Origin: Lamellibrachia satsuma | Taxonomy: Eukaryota > Annelida > Polychaeta > Sabellida > Siboglinidae | Length of the DNA: 64,000 bases | NCBI GenBank assembly: GCA_033239005.1 | Contig: BSQZ01000095.1 | Span: forward strand, 1,295,867 to 1,359,866 | Direction: 5' to 3' | Part shown: positions 12,051 to 22,800 of the stretch, piece after piece | How the letters are laid out: the number at the start of each line of letters is the position of its first letter | Position numbering within the stretch: position 1 is the stretch's first letter | Made by a program: the position numbers and the translations under genes | Notes under the pieces: model-generated | What the model was told of the DNA's origin: nothing | What the model saw: the letters and a program-made list of their open reading frames with translations, nothing else | Database searches by the model: none

Positions 12051-13180
12051 GTCAGTCGCTGGAAGATGTTGACATTTCCATCTTGTCTACTTAAAAACAA
12101 GATTCAGTGCACAGGAAGGCACTGAACACACATATAAACAACACTTTTGTCTACATGCACATAAACGATTTCATTCCAACGAAATAGCGCTCTTGGAGAT
12201 ACACTGATATAGGGCACACGGAGCATAGCAAAGTCGCTGTTCTCGCCTTACTAGATCTCTCAGCTTACACTATTCAATCCTTTATCTTGCAATGTTAGGC
12301 AATATCAACTACACTAATTAGTAGTCGCCTTGACGATTGCTTACTACTGCTAAACAACACTGTTAAAATATACCTAACTCCAGCGTGTGCAAAATTGCCT
12401 TGTACGTGTTGAACTGAGGGCGTCTCGTTTCTCATCATCACTGCCACTGACTTCCGATTACCTAACGAATCATATTTAAACTGTCCAATACAATATATAT
12501 AACACACCATGCTCTATGAACACAACAGCCAGCTTATTTGGCTAGTCTCATGCGTCTCTGAAATTTCATCTATCTCACAACACCTATTTGTTCTTAAATG
12601 CTTAACACGTAGCTGCGCCTAACACGTGGATCACGCATCCTCGCCACCCTAACATAATATGAAAGCATAACAAAATCAAATCTTTTGCGCGTCCCTGTTC
12701 ATGGTATCATGGTTAACGATTTTAGTTTGCGGCGCCTCTGAGCTCGTATCCCTGAGAATTTAGGCCCCACAGAAGTTTGTATTATTATTATGAACGAATG
12801 GGCAAGAGACAAGATGCAATACAAATCGAAAAAAATGGAAAACGACAATTTCAATAAGTTGGGCCTACTACCACATACACAAGCAGTTGTATAAATGGGG
12901 CTAAGACCAGCCACGGTTCTGCTAGCGATCACTCAAACGCTTCCGTACTGAGGTCGACCGAGCAGAAACGACCGTGGAAAGTGGCGCTACACTGACGAGA
13001 AGCACTCAACGAAATGCGACTGCGGCGAACTCCAGACACTGTCCCATCACCTCTGATGTCGACTACTGGACGTGAACACTGATAGATCTGGCCACCGCCA
13101 CGGACTGGGCAAATGCATGCGCCAGGAAACTGCACACGTCGCGTGAAAAACACAACAGAAGAAATAGCGTCGACGTGAAG
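12051..13180. other. No recognisable gene
   Basis: Mixed sequence with a somewhat GC-richer stretch after 12900. Minus-strand open frames around 12929-13313 are Arg/Ser-rich without motifs and overlap the hairpin described next. Confidence 0.5.
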
Positions 13181-13182
13181 TA

Positions 13183-13305
13183 AATCGTTGTTTTAACGAG
13201 CTGATGGCAACGAGCCGCGACGTCGTCCGCTTCCGCGCAAATCGGTCTGGGAGCGATTCGTGCGGAAGCGGACGACGTTTGCGGCTCGTCTGTGTTAAAA
13301 CAGCG
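13183..13305. repeat. GC-rich inverted repeat (hairpin)
   Basis: The arm at 13211-13238 (CGAGCCGC followed by GACGTCGTCCGCTTCCGCG) is the near-perfect reverse complement of 13261-13288. An outer pair, TGTTTTAAC near 13187 and GTTAAAACA near 13293, extends the stem. The inner loop is about 22 bp. It is clearly GC-richer than its surroundings and may be a small foldback MITE or a transcribed hairpin. Confidence 0.7.
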
Positions 13306-13823
13306 TAAAACAACGGAAGACGGACGACGGAAGCGGACAGGTGTGTTCGCGGGGCGATGAAGTTATTTTTATGTAATTAGACAACCATGTCACGCCGATT
13401 GCGATCGTCCGATTATGTAACAATCACGCAATTGTCACAATCACGCGTGTCACTTTTCTTGCGTCACTGAAATCAAGTCTCAGTGTCCAGATCTGAAGTG
13501 TATTTCTTGCGTAGGTAGGAGCTACCTTCCTCCCCACCTGGGAAGATAATTTCAGGAAGAATGAGGGGGTGTGGAAGGAAGTGGGTGGTTGATCCAACAT
13601 AATGGTGGGAGGTTGACCTCAAAAACTGGATGAGAGGTGAGATTGGATGAAGGTGGACTCTCAAAATTGGTGGGAGGTGGGAGATCGGCCCTCAAACAAG
13701 GTGGGAGATTGTACCTTGGCTCCTGAAATAAGTAGGAGATGGACGATTAAGGGTGAAAGAGGCAGGGGAAAATCAAGAGTTACATGGACAGACAACATCA
13801 TGGCGTAGACGGGGAACATTGGA

Positions 13824-13932
13824 GGGAATGGTGGAGGGTGAAAGAGACAGGGAATGGTGGAGGGTGAAAGAGACAGGGAATGGTGGAGGGTGAAAGAGAC
13901 AGGGAATGGTGGAGGGTGAAAGAGACAGGGAA
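13824..13932. repeat. 25-bp minisatellite, about 4 copies
   Basis: The unit GGAATGGTGGAGGGTGAAAG plus AGACA repeats about four times. Flanking sequence containing ATGGACAGACAACATCA occurs on both sides (near 13782 and 13947), so the block also lies between two copies of a longer direct repeat. Confidence 0.85.
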
Positions 13933-14172
13933 GACCAAGAGTCATATGGACAGACAACATCAAGGCATGGACGGGGACAACAGAACATGGAAGGCCTGAT
14001 AAGGACAGCTAGCAGACATCAGTGGCAATGACAACCGACCTTCCGAGAGGAGAGACACCACATGGTGGTGACCCGTAAGCCTGGTTCTCAATAGGACTTG
14101 GTAGATAGTGTAGATGATAAGATTTGTAGCAGGGCGTTGATAGTTCCCAGTGCAGTTTGAGTGACACTTCTA

Positions 14173-14320
14173 CGTAGTGGCGTATTTGGGGGGGGCATTG
14201 GGCCATGCTTGCTTGGCTTAATTTGTGTGTGTGTGTGTAACCTGTTGCTCCACGGCATCGTAGCATGGCTTGGTAGCATGGCTTGCCCCCCCCCGTGAGA
14301 TCCTAGATGTGTCACTGCTT
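14173..14320 (+). mobile_element. hAT-like MITE at the start of the 44-bp array
   Basis: The left edge TAGTGGCGTATTTGGGG and right edge GATCCTAGATGTGTCACTG match the family copy at 51347-51484. Flanking octamers CTTCTACG and CTTATACT agree at 6 of 8 positions, as for a decayed target duplication. The 44-bp minisatellite begins at its right end, and that right end recurs inside the array at about 15440-15495. Confidence 0.5.
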
Positions 14321-17300
14321 ATACTTTGTTGACTACTAACCTTGTAGTCCTATCATGTCGACTTATACGTTGTTGACTACTAACCTTGTAGTCCTATCAT
14401 GTCAACTTATACGTTGTTGACTACTAACCTTGTAGTCCTATCGTGTCGACTTATACGTTGTTGACTACTAACCTTGTAGTCCTATCACGTCGACTTACAC
14501 GTTGTTGACTACTAACCTTGTAGTCCTATCATGTCGACTTATACGTTGTTGACTACTAACCTTGTAGTCCTATCGTGTCGACTTATACGTTGTTGACTAC
14601 TAACCTTGTAGTCCTATCGTGTCGACTTATACTTTGTTGACTACTAACCTTGTAGTCCTATCGTGTCGACTTATACTTTGTTGACTACTAACCTTGTAGT
14701 CCTATCGTGTCGACTTATACTTTGTTGACTACTAACCTTGTAGTCCTATCGTGTCGACTTATACGTTGTTGACTACTAACCTTGTAGTCCTATCGTGTCG
14801 ACTTATACGTTGTTGACTACTAACCTTGTAGTCCTATCATGTCGACTTATACGTTGTTGACTACTAACCTTGTAGTCTTATCATGTCGACTTATACTTTG
14901 TTGACTACTAACCTTGTAGTCCTATCATGTCGACTTATACTTTGTTGACTACTAACCTTGTAGTCCTATTGTGTCGACTTATACGTTGTTGACTACTAAC
15001 CTTGTAGTCCTATTGTGTCGACTTATACATTGTTGACTACTGACCTGGTAGTCCTATCATGTCGACTTATACATTGTTGACTACTAACCTTGTAGTCTTA
15101 TCATGTCGACTTATACTTTGTTGACTACTAACCTTGGTAGTCCTATCATGTCGACTTATACGTTGTTGACTACTAACCTTGGTAGTCCTATCATGTCGAC
15201 TTATACGTTGTTGACTACTAACCTTGTAGTCCTATCATGTCGACTTATACGTTGTTGACTACTAACCTTGTAGTCCTATCATGTCGACTTATACGTTGTT
15301 AACTACTAACCTTGGTAGTCCTATCATATCGACTTATACGTTGTTGACTACTAACCTTGTAGTCCTATCATGTCGACTTATACGCTGTTGACTACTAACC
15401 GTGATAGTCCTATCATGTCGACTTATAGGTTGTTGACTACTGGCATGGTAGCATGGCTTGTCCCCCCCGTGAGATCCTAGATGTGTCGCTGCTTATACTT
15501 TGTTGACTACTAACCTTGTAGTCCTATCATGTCGACTTATACTTTGTTGACTACTAACCTTGTAGTCCTATTGTGTCGACTTATACGTTGTTGACTACTA
15601 ACCTTGTAGTCCTATTGTGTCGACTTATACGTTGTTGACTACTAACCTTGTAGTCCTATCATGTCGACTTATACGTTGTTGACTACTAACCTTGTAGTGT
15701 TATCATGTCGACTTATACTTTGTTGACTACTAACCTTGGTAGTCCTATCATGTCGACTTATACGTTGTTGACTACTAACCTTGGTAGTCCTATCATGTTG
15801 ACTTATACGTTGTTGACTACTAACCTTGTAGTCCTATCATGTCGACTGATACGTTGTTGACTACTAACCTTGTAGTCCTATCATGTCGACTTATACGTTG
15901 TTAACTACTAACCTTGGTAGTCCTATCATATCGACTTATACGTTGTTGACTACTAACCTTGTAGTCCTATCATGTCGACTTATACGCTGTTGACTACTAA
16001 CCATGGTAGTCCTATCATGTCGACTTATACATTGTTGACTACTAACCGTGGTAGTCCTATCATGTCGACTTATAGGTTGTTGACTACTAACCGTGGTAGT
16101 CCTATCATGTCGACTTATACATTGTTGACTACTAACCTTGTAGTCTTATTGTGTCGACTTATACGTTGTTGACTACTAACCTTGTAGTCCTATCATGTCG
16201 ACTTATACATTGTTGACTACTAACCTTGTAGTCCTATCATGTCGACTTATACGTTGTTGACTACTAACCTTGTAGTTCTATCATGTCGACTTATACTTTG
16301 TTGACTACTAACCTTGTAGTCCTATTGTGTCGACTTATACGTTGTTGACTACTAACCTTGTAGTCCTATTGTGTCGACTTATACGTTGTTGACTACTAAC
16401 CTTGTAGTCCTATCATGTCGACTTATACGTTGTTGACTACTAACCTTGTAGTCTTATCATGTCGACTTATACTTTGTTGACTACTAACCTTGGTAGTCCT
16501 ATCATGTCGACTTATATGTTGTTGACTACTAACCTTGGTAGTCCTATCATGTCGACTTATACGTTGTTGACTACTAACCTTGTAGTCCCATCATGTCGAC
16601 TTATACGTTGTTGACTACTAACCTTGTAGTCCTATCATGTCGACTTATACGTTGTTAACTACTAACCTTGGTAGTCCTATCATATCGACTTATACGTTGT
16701 TGACTACTAACCTTGTAGTCCTATCATGTCGACTTATACGCTGTTGACTACTAACCATGGTAGTCCTATCATGTCGACTTATACATTGTTGACTACTAAC
16801 CGTGGTAGTCCTATCATGTCGACTTATAGGTTGTTGACTACTAACCGTGGTAGTCCTATCATGTCGACTTATACATTGTTGACTACTAACCTTGTAGTCT
16901 TATTGTGTCGACTTATACGTTGTTGACTACTAACCTTGTAGTCCTATCATGTCGACTTATACGTTGTTGACTACTAACCTTGTAGTCCTATCATGTCGAC
17001 TTATACGTTGTTGACTACTAACCTTGTAGTTCTATCATGTCGACTTATACTTTGTTGACTACTAACCTTGTAGTCCTATTGTGTCGACTTATACGTTGTT
17101 GACTACTAACCTTGTAGTCCTATTGTGTCGACTTATACGTTGTTGACTACTAACCTTGTAGTCCTATCATGTCGACTTATACGTTGTTGACTACTAACCT
17201 TGTAGTCTTATCATGTCGACTTATACTTTGTTGACTACTAACCTTGGTAGTCCTATCATGTCGACTTATATGTTGTTGACTACTAACCTTGGTAGTCCTA

Positions 17301-18990
17301 TCATGTCGACTTATACTTTGTTGACTACTAACCTTGTAGTCCTATCATGTCGACTTATACGTTGTTGACTACTAACCTTGTAGTCCTATCATGTCGACTT
17401 ATACGTTGTTAACTACTAACCTTGGTAGTCCTATCATATCGACTTATACGTTGTTGACTACTAACCTTGTAGTCCTATCATGTCGACTTATACGCTGTTG
17501 ACTACTAACCATGGTAGTCCTATCATGTCGACTTATACATTGTTGACTACTAACCGTGGTAGTCCTATCATGTCGACTTATAGGTTGTTGACTACTAACC
17601 GTGGTAGTCCTATCATGTCGACTTATACATTGTTGACTACTAACCTTGTAGTCTTATTGTGTCGACTTATACGTTGTTGACTACTAACCTTGTAGTCCTA
17701 TCATGTCGACTTATACGTTGTTGACTACTAACCTTGTAGTCCTATCATGTCGACTTATACGTTGTTGACTACTAACCTTGTAGTTCTATCATGTCGACTT
17801 ATACGTTGTTGACTACTAACCTTGTAGTCCTATCATATCGACTTATACGTTGTTGACTACTAACTTTGGTAGTCCTATCATGTCGACTTATACGTTGTTG
17901 ACTACTAACCGTGGTAGTCCCATCGTGTCGACTTATACGTTGTTGACTACTAACCTTGTAGTCCTATTGTGTCGACTTATACATTGTTGACTACTAACCT
18001 TGTAGTCCTATCATGTTGACTTATACGTTGTTGACTACTAACCTTGTAGTCCTATTGTGTCGACTTATACGTTGTTGACTACTAACCTTGTAGTCCTATC
18101 GTGTCGACTTATACGTTGTTGACTACTAACCTTGTAGTCCTATCATGTCGACTTATACGTTGTTGACTACTAACCTTGTAGTCCTGTTGTGTCGACTTAT
18201 ACGTTGTTGACTACTAACCTTGTAGTCCTATTGTGTCGACTTATACGTTGTTGACTACTAACCTTGTAGACCTATTGTGTCGACTTATACGTTGTTGACT
18301 ACTAACCTTGTAGTCCTATCATTTTGACTTATACGTTGTTGACTACTAACCTTGTAGTCCTATTGTGTCGACTTATACGTTGTTGACTACTAACCTTGTA
18401 GTCCTATCGTGTCGACTTATATGTTGTTGACTACTAACCTTGTAGTCCTATCATGTCAACTTATACGTTGTTGACTACTAACCTTGTAGTCCTATTGTGT
18501 CGACTTATACGTTGTTGACTACTAACCTTGTAGTCCTATTGTGTCGACTTATACGTTGTTGACTACTAACTGTGGTAGTCCTATTGTGTCGACTTATACG
18601 TTGTTGACTACTAACCCTGTAGTTCTATCATGTCGACTTATATGTTGTTGACTACTAACCTTGTAGTCCTATCGTGTCGACTTATATGTTGTTGACTACT
18701 AACCTTGTAGTCCTATTGTGTCGACTTATACGTTGTTGACTACTAACCTTGTAGTCCTATCATGTCGACTTATACGTTGTTGACTACTAACCTTGTAGTC
18801 CTATTGTGTCGACTTATATGTTGTTGACTACTAACCTTGTAGTCTTATCATGTCGACTTATACGTTGTTGACTACTAACCTTGTAGTCCTATTGTGTCGA
18901 CATATACGTTGTTGACTACTAACCTTGTAGTCCTATCGTGTCGACTTATACGTTGTTGACTACTAATCTTGTAGTCCTATCATGTCGACT
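14321..18990. repeat. 44-bp minisatellite, ~106 copies, with 754-bp higher-order repeat
   Basis: The unit is 44 bp (TCGACTTATACGTTGTTGAC then TACTAACCTTGTAGTCCTAT then CATG), with 45-bp variants carrying GGTAGTCC. Diagnostic variants such as GTTAACTAC recur at 15301, 15903, 16657 and 17411. The last three are exactly 754 bp apart, or 17 units, which shows a higher-order repeat; the first interval (602 bp) is shorter and contains a MITE relic. The array lies downstream of the GOLGA7 last exon. The three identical 66-codon frames inside it are by-products. Confidence 0.95.
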
Positions 18991-19155
18991 TGGGTGGGTT
19001 GTGTTAGACAAACACGCTGGCCTAGTCTTCCAGTTTGGTACTGTACTGGGCGGGCAAACGTCTTTATAAAGAAAAAGCAACCTTATACAATTCTGATAAA
19101 CAGGGCAACTATTTTCACTGAAAAAACAACACATGTTTACTAAAATGTGGAATAA

Positions 19156-19161
19156 TTTATT
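19156..19161 (-). terminator. GOLGA7: Candidate polyadenylation signal for GOLGA7
   Basis: AATAAA on the minus strand, about 670 bases past the GOLGA7 stop codon and before the 44-bp array. Position and orientation suit a 3' end, but other AT-rich signals could serve. Confidence 0.35.
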
Positions 19162-19827
19162 TTACAGTTATTACCATTTATATTTAAAATAGCTGGAACT
19201 CGGTAGGAACACTCGGTTACAATGTCTAAAAAATATAATAACCTTCCTAATACTTTCTTATTCAAATGAATAGCTAAATTTGTGTCGGTGATCCATAATT
19301 TTGTCTGAGTTGACAGTTGAAAAACAGATTAAGAGAAATAAATAACATCTTACAAGCATTCAACAATACATGCAGCAAACCTACTCAGTGTCTATTCAAA
19401 GCACATCCACTGTTGATGTCAAGTATTGTCAACGTTGGCATCAGTACTGATGGGTTCATTGTGTCAGACATTAACCAACTCAATAGCTTAGAGTCTCTGT
19501 CTGTCTGCAGAGGAATAAATCGACAGACCTAACACCGTTGTCACGTGATTACTAATGCACTCCTTGTGATTCTCAACTCCACATATTATGATCACAGAAA
19601 CTCAATGTCTTGTGATCCCCACAACTCGATATTCTGTGATCACTGTGGCCTAGCATCTGCTGCTCTTAGACAAGTTTTTGCATCAACAAAGACGAGACTT
19701 TGTCGATGACCAAGACACAGCAATGTTCTTCGTGCAGTAGCCACACACCATTGTGGAGCTGAAATGATCTACTACCTAGAGATGTAGCAGAGTAGCCACA
19801 CTGATTGGTTGGCAGCTAGAGACGACA

Positions 19828-19866
19828 TCACCGCAGGTTTGTGTTTGTCAAAATGCAGATCTCGAT
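19828..19866 (-). CDS. GOLGA7: GOLGA7 last coding exon
   Basis: After a TAG acceptor, [12 protein letters not shown] and a TGA stop follow. IEI continues the conserved RGLRV-IEI junction of the family (human RVIEITIYEDR), at phase 0 from the previous exon. The 9 residues after IEI do not resemble the usual tail, so the extreme C-terminus is divergent. The acceptor's pyrimidine tract is weak. Confidence 0.75.
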   Translation of the reverse strand: MEICILTNTNLR

Positions 19867-22800
19867 CTACGTAGCAAGTCAAGGTACAACACACTCATTT
19901 GGCATAACATTTTACACGTTTTAGTTTATACACTTAAAAGGAAGGATAGTGGGAGTGTGACAGACAAGGATAGCGGGAGTGTGACACACAAGGATAGTGG
20001 GAGTGTGACAGACAAGGATAGCGGGAGTGTGACACATAAGGATAGTGGGAGTGTGACATACAAGGGTAGCGGGAGTGTGACAGACAAGGATAGTGGGAGT
20101 GTGACAGACAAGGATAGTGGGAATGTGACACACAAGGATAGTGGGAGTGTGACACACAAGGATAGTGGGAATGTGACAGACAAGGATAGCGGGAGTGTGA
20201 CACACAAGGATAGCGGGAGTGTGACATACAACGATAGCGGGAGTGTGACAGACAAGGATAGTGGGAGTGTGACAGACAAGGATAGCGGAAGTGTGACAGA
20301 CAAGGATAGTGGGAGTGTGACAGACAAGGAGTGTGGGAGTGTGACAGACAAGGATAGTGGGAGTGTGACACACAAGGATAGTGGGAGTGTGACAGACAAA
20401 GATAGCGGGAGTGTGACAGACAAGGATAATGGGAGTGTGACACATAAGGATAGTGGGAGTGTGACAGACAAGGATAGTGGGAGTGTGACAGACAAGGATA
20501 GTGGGAGTGTGACATACAAGGATAGTGTGAGTGTGACACAAGTATAGTGGGAGTGTGACAGACAAGGATAGCGGGAGTGTGACACACAAGCATAGTGGGA
20601 GCGTGACAGACTAGGATAGTGGGAGCGTGACACACGAGGATAGTGGGAGTGTGACACACAAGGATAGTGGGAGTGTGACACACAAGGATAGTGGGAGTGT
20701 GATAGACAAGGATAGTGGGAGTGTGAAAGACAAGGATAGTGGGAGTGTGAAAGACAAGGAAAGTGGGAGTGTGACAGACTAGGATAGTGGGAGTGACACA
20801 CAAGGATAGTGGAAGTGTGACACAATAGGATAGTGGGAGTGTGAAAGACAAGGATAGTGGGAATGACACACAAGGATAGTGGGAGTGTGACACACAAGGA
20901 TAGTTGGAGTGTGACAGACAAGGATAGTGGGAGTGTGACAGACAAGGATAGTGGGAGTGTGATAGACAAGGATATTGGGAGTGTGACAGACAAGGATAGT
21001 GGGAGTGTGACAGACAAGGATAGTGGGAGTGTGACACACAAGGATAGTTGGAGTGTGACAGACAAGGATAGTGGGAGTGTGACAGACAAGGATAGTGGGA
21101 GTGTGATAGACAAGGATATTGGGAGTGTGACAGACAAGGATAGTGGGAGTGTGACAGACAAGGATAGTGGGAGTGTGACACACAAGGATAGTGGGAGTGT
21201 GATAGACAAGGAGTGTGGGAGTGTGACAGACAAGGATATTGGGAGTGTGACAGACTAGGATAGTGGGAGTGACACACAAGGATAGTGGGAGTGTGACAGA
21301 CAAGGAGTGTGGGAGTGTGACAGACAAGGATAGCGGGAGTGTGACACACAACGATAGTGGAAGTGTGACAGACAAGGAGCGTGGGAATGTGACAGACAAG
21401 GATAGAGGGAGTGTGAAAGACAAGGATAGTGGGAGTGTGACAGACAAGGATACAACTCTGAGTCCCCTCTCAGACGGGTCGACCAGCATGAGACCACGAG
21501 GCACGAACACAGTGTCGTTCTGTTCCTGGATGTATCGGTTGATCTTCGTCAGCATCTGTCGAAAGAAATGTCATGTCACTTATTACACTTCTGTTAAACA
21601 TTTGTGTGAACGACACAGCAAATTTGTGGAATACATCTTAAACAGATGTCATTAGCACAGCAACACACACATTTGTATACTAATAAACTGTACAACTATT
21701 TATAAGTAAACAAGTGCCACAGGATCACAGATCATACTGGTCTGTGCCATCAGATCCCAGATCCAATGGTCCCAGGTATTCCAGGTTGACTGAGTTAGAC
21801 CATGGAACATCCTGGCCTGATAGGTTTTCATTTCATGACAACTCACAATCAGGCCTGGGGTAATAGTAATATGTAATAGTAGCGATTACAATTGTTCAAG
21901 TAATAGTAACAGATGGAACAGAATGCAATGTAATAGTAACAGAAATCAATGTAATAGTAATTGAGCTATTACTTTGTTATTACAATCGAACATTTCAATC
22001 ACCCAGGCCTGCTCACAATAAGATTAAAATGTCAATTAAAAATATTTTAAAAATTGCCTTTTTTTGTGAACAGAAATAAAACTCTTGCTTTTGTAAAATA
22101 AATTTATCATGTCCCATCTAAGCCCTACGAACCCACCTTCTCGTAGTGTGTGTCCATGCACAGGTAGATGAGATATGCTGTGAGGCAGGCGAAACAGTTC
22201 TCACAGTATGTACTGCTACACAACATCTCTGCCTCCGCAAACATTGTGTTAAGTTGTGTGACAGTCGAGTCAAAGGTCTGTCGGTCAATCTGAAGCAATC
22301 AGGTGATGTACAGTCTTGGGGTCAGTTACATTATATATCAATTCCAACTCCAAATACCAATTAAAATTTAACAAGAGATTTAACAAGATTTGCCATCCAA
22401 GCCAAAGGCCCAAATGGCAAGTGGACAAGGAAACGTTCCCACATTGGTGTTTCAATACCAAAGACATTGGTGCTTCAATACCAAAGACGTTGGTGCTTCA
22501 ATACCAAAGACGTTGGTGTTTCAATACCAAAGACATTTGTGTTTCAATACCAAAGACATTTGTGTTTCAATACCAAAGACATTGGTGTTTCAATACCAAA
22601 CACGTTGGTGCTTCAATACCAAAGACATTGGTGTTTCAATACCAAACACGTTGGTGTTTCAATACCAAAGACATTTGTGTTTCAATACCAAAGACATTGG
22701 TGTTTCAATACCAAACACGTTGGTGCTTCAATACCAAAGACATTGGTGTTTCAATACCAAACACGTTGGTGTTTCAATACCAAAGACATTTGTGTTTCAA

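Noticed and set aside
13661..13988. Minus-strand frames with LFHPPPFPVSF repeats
   Set aside because: They come from the 25-bp tandem repeat and its flanks.
19926..21655. Long open frames (up to 471 codons on the minus strand, 196 on the plus) with LSVTLPLS- or [12 protein letters not shown] repeats
   Set aside because: They are direct translations of a 24-bp minisatellite in several frames and both strands, inside a GOLGA7 intron, with no independent start, domain or splice evidence.
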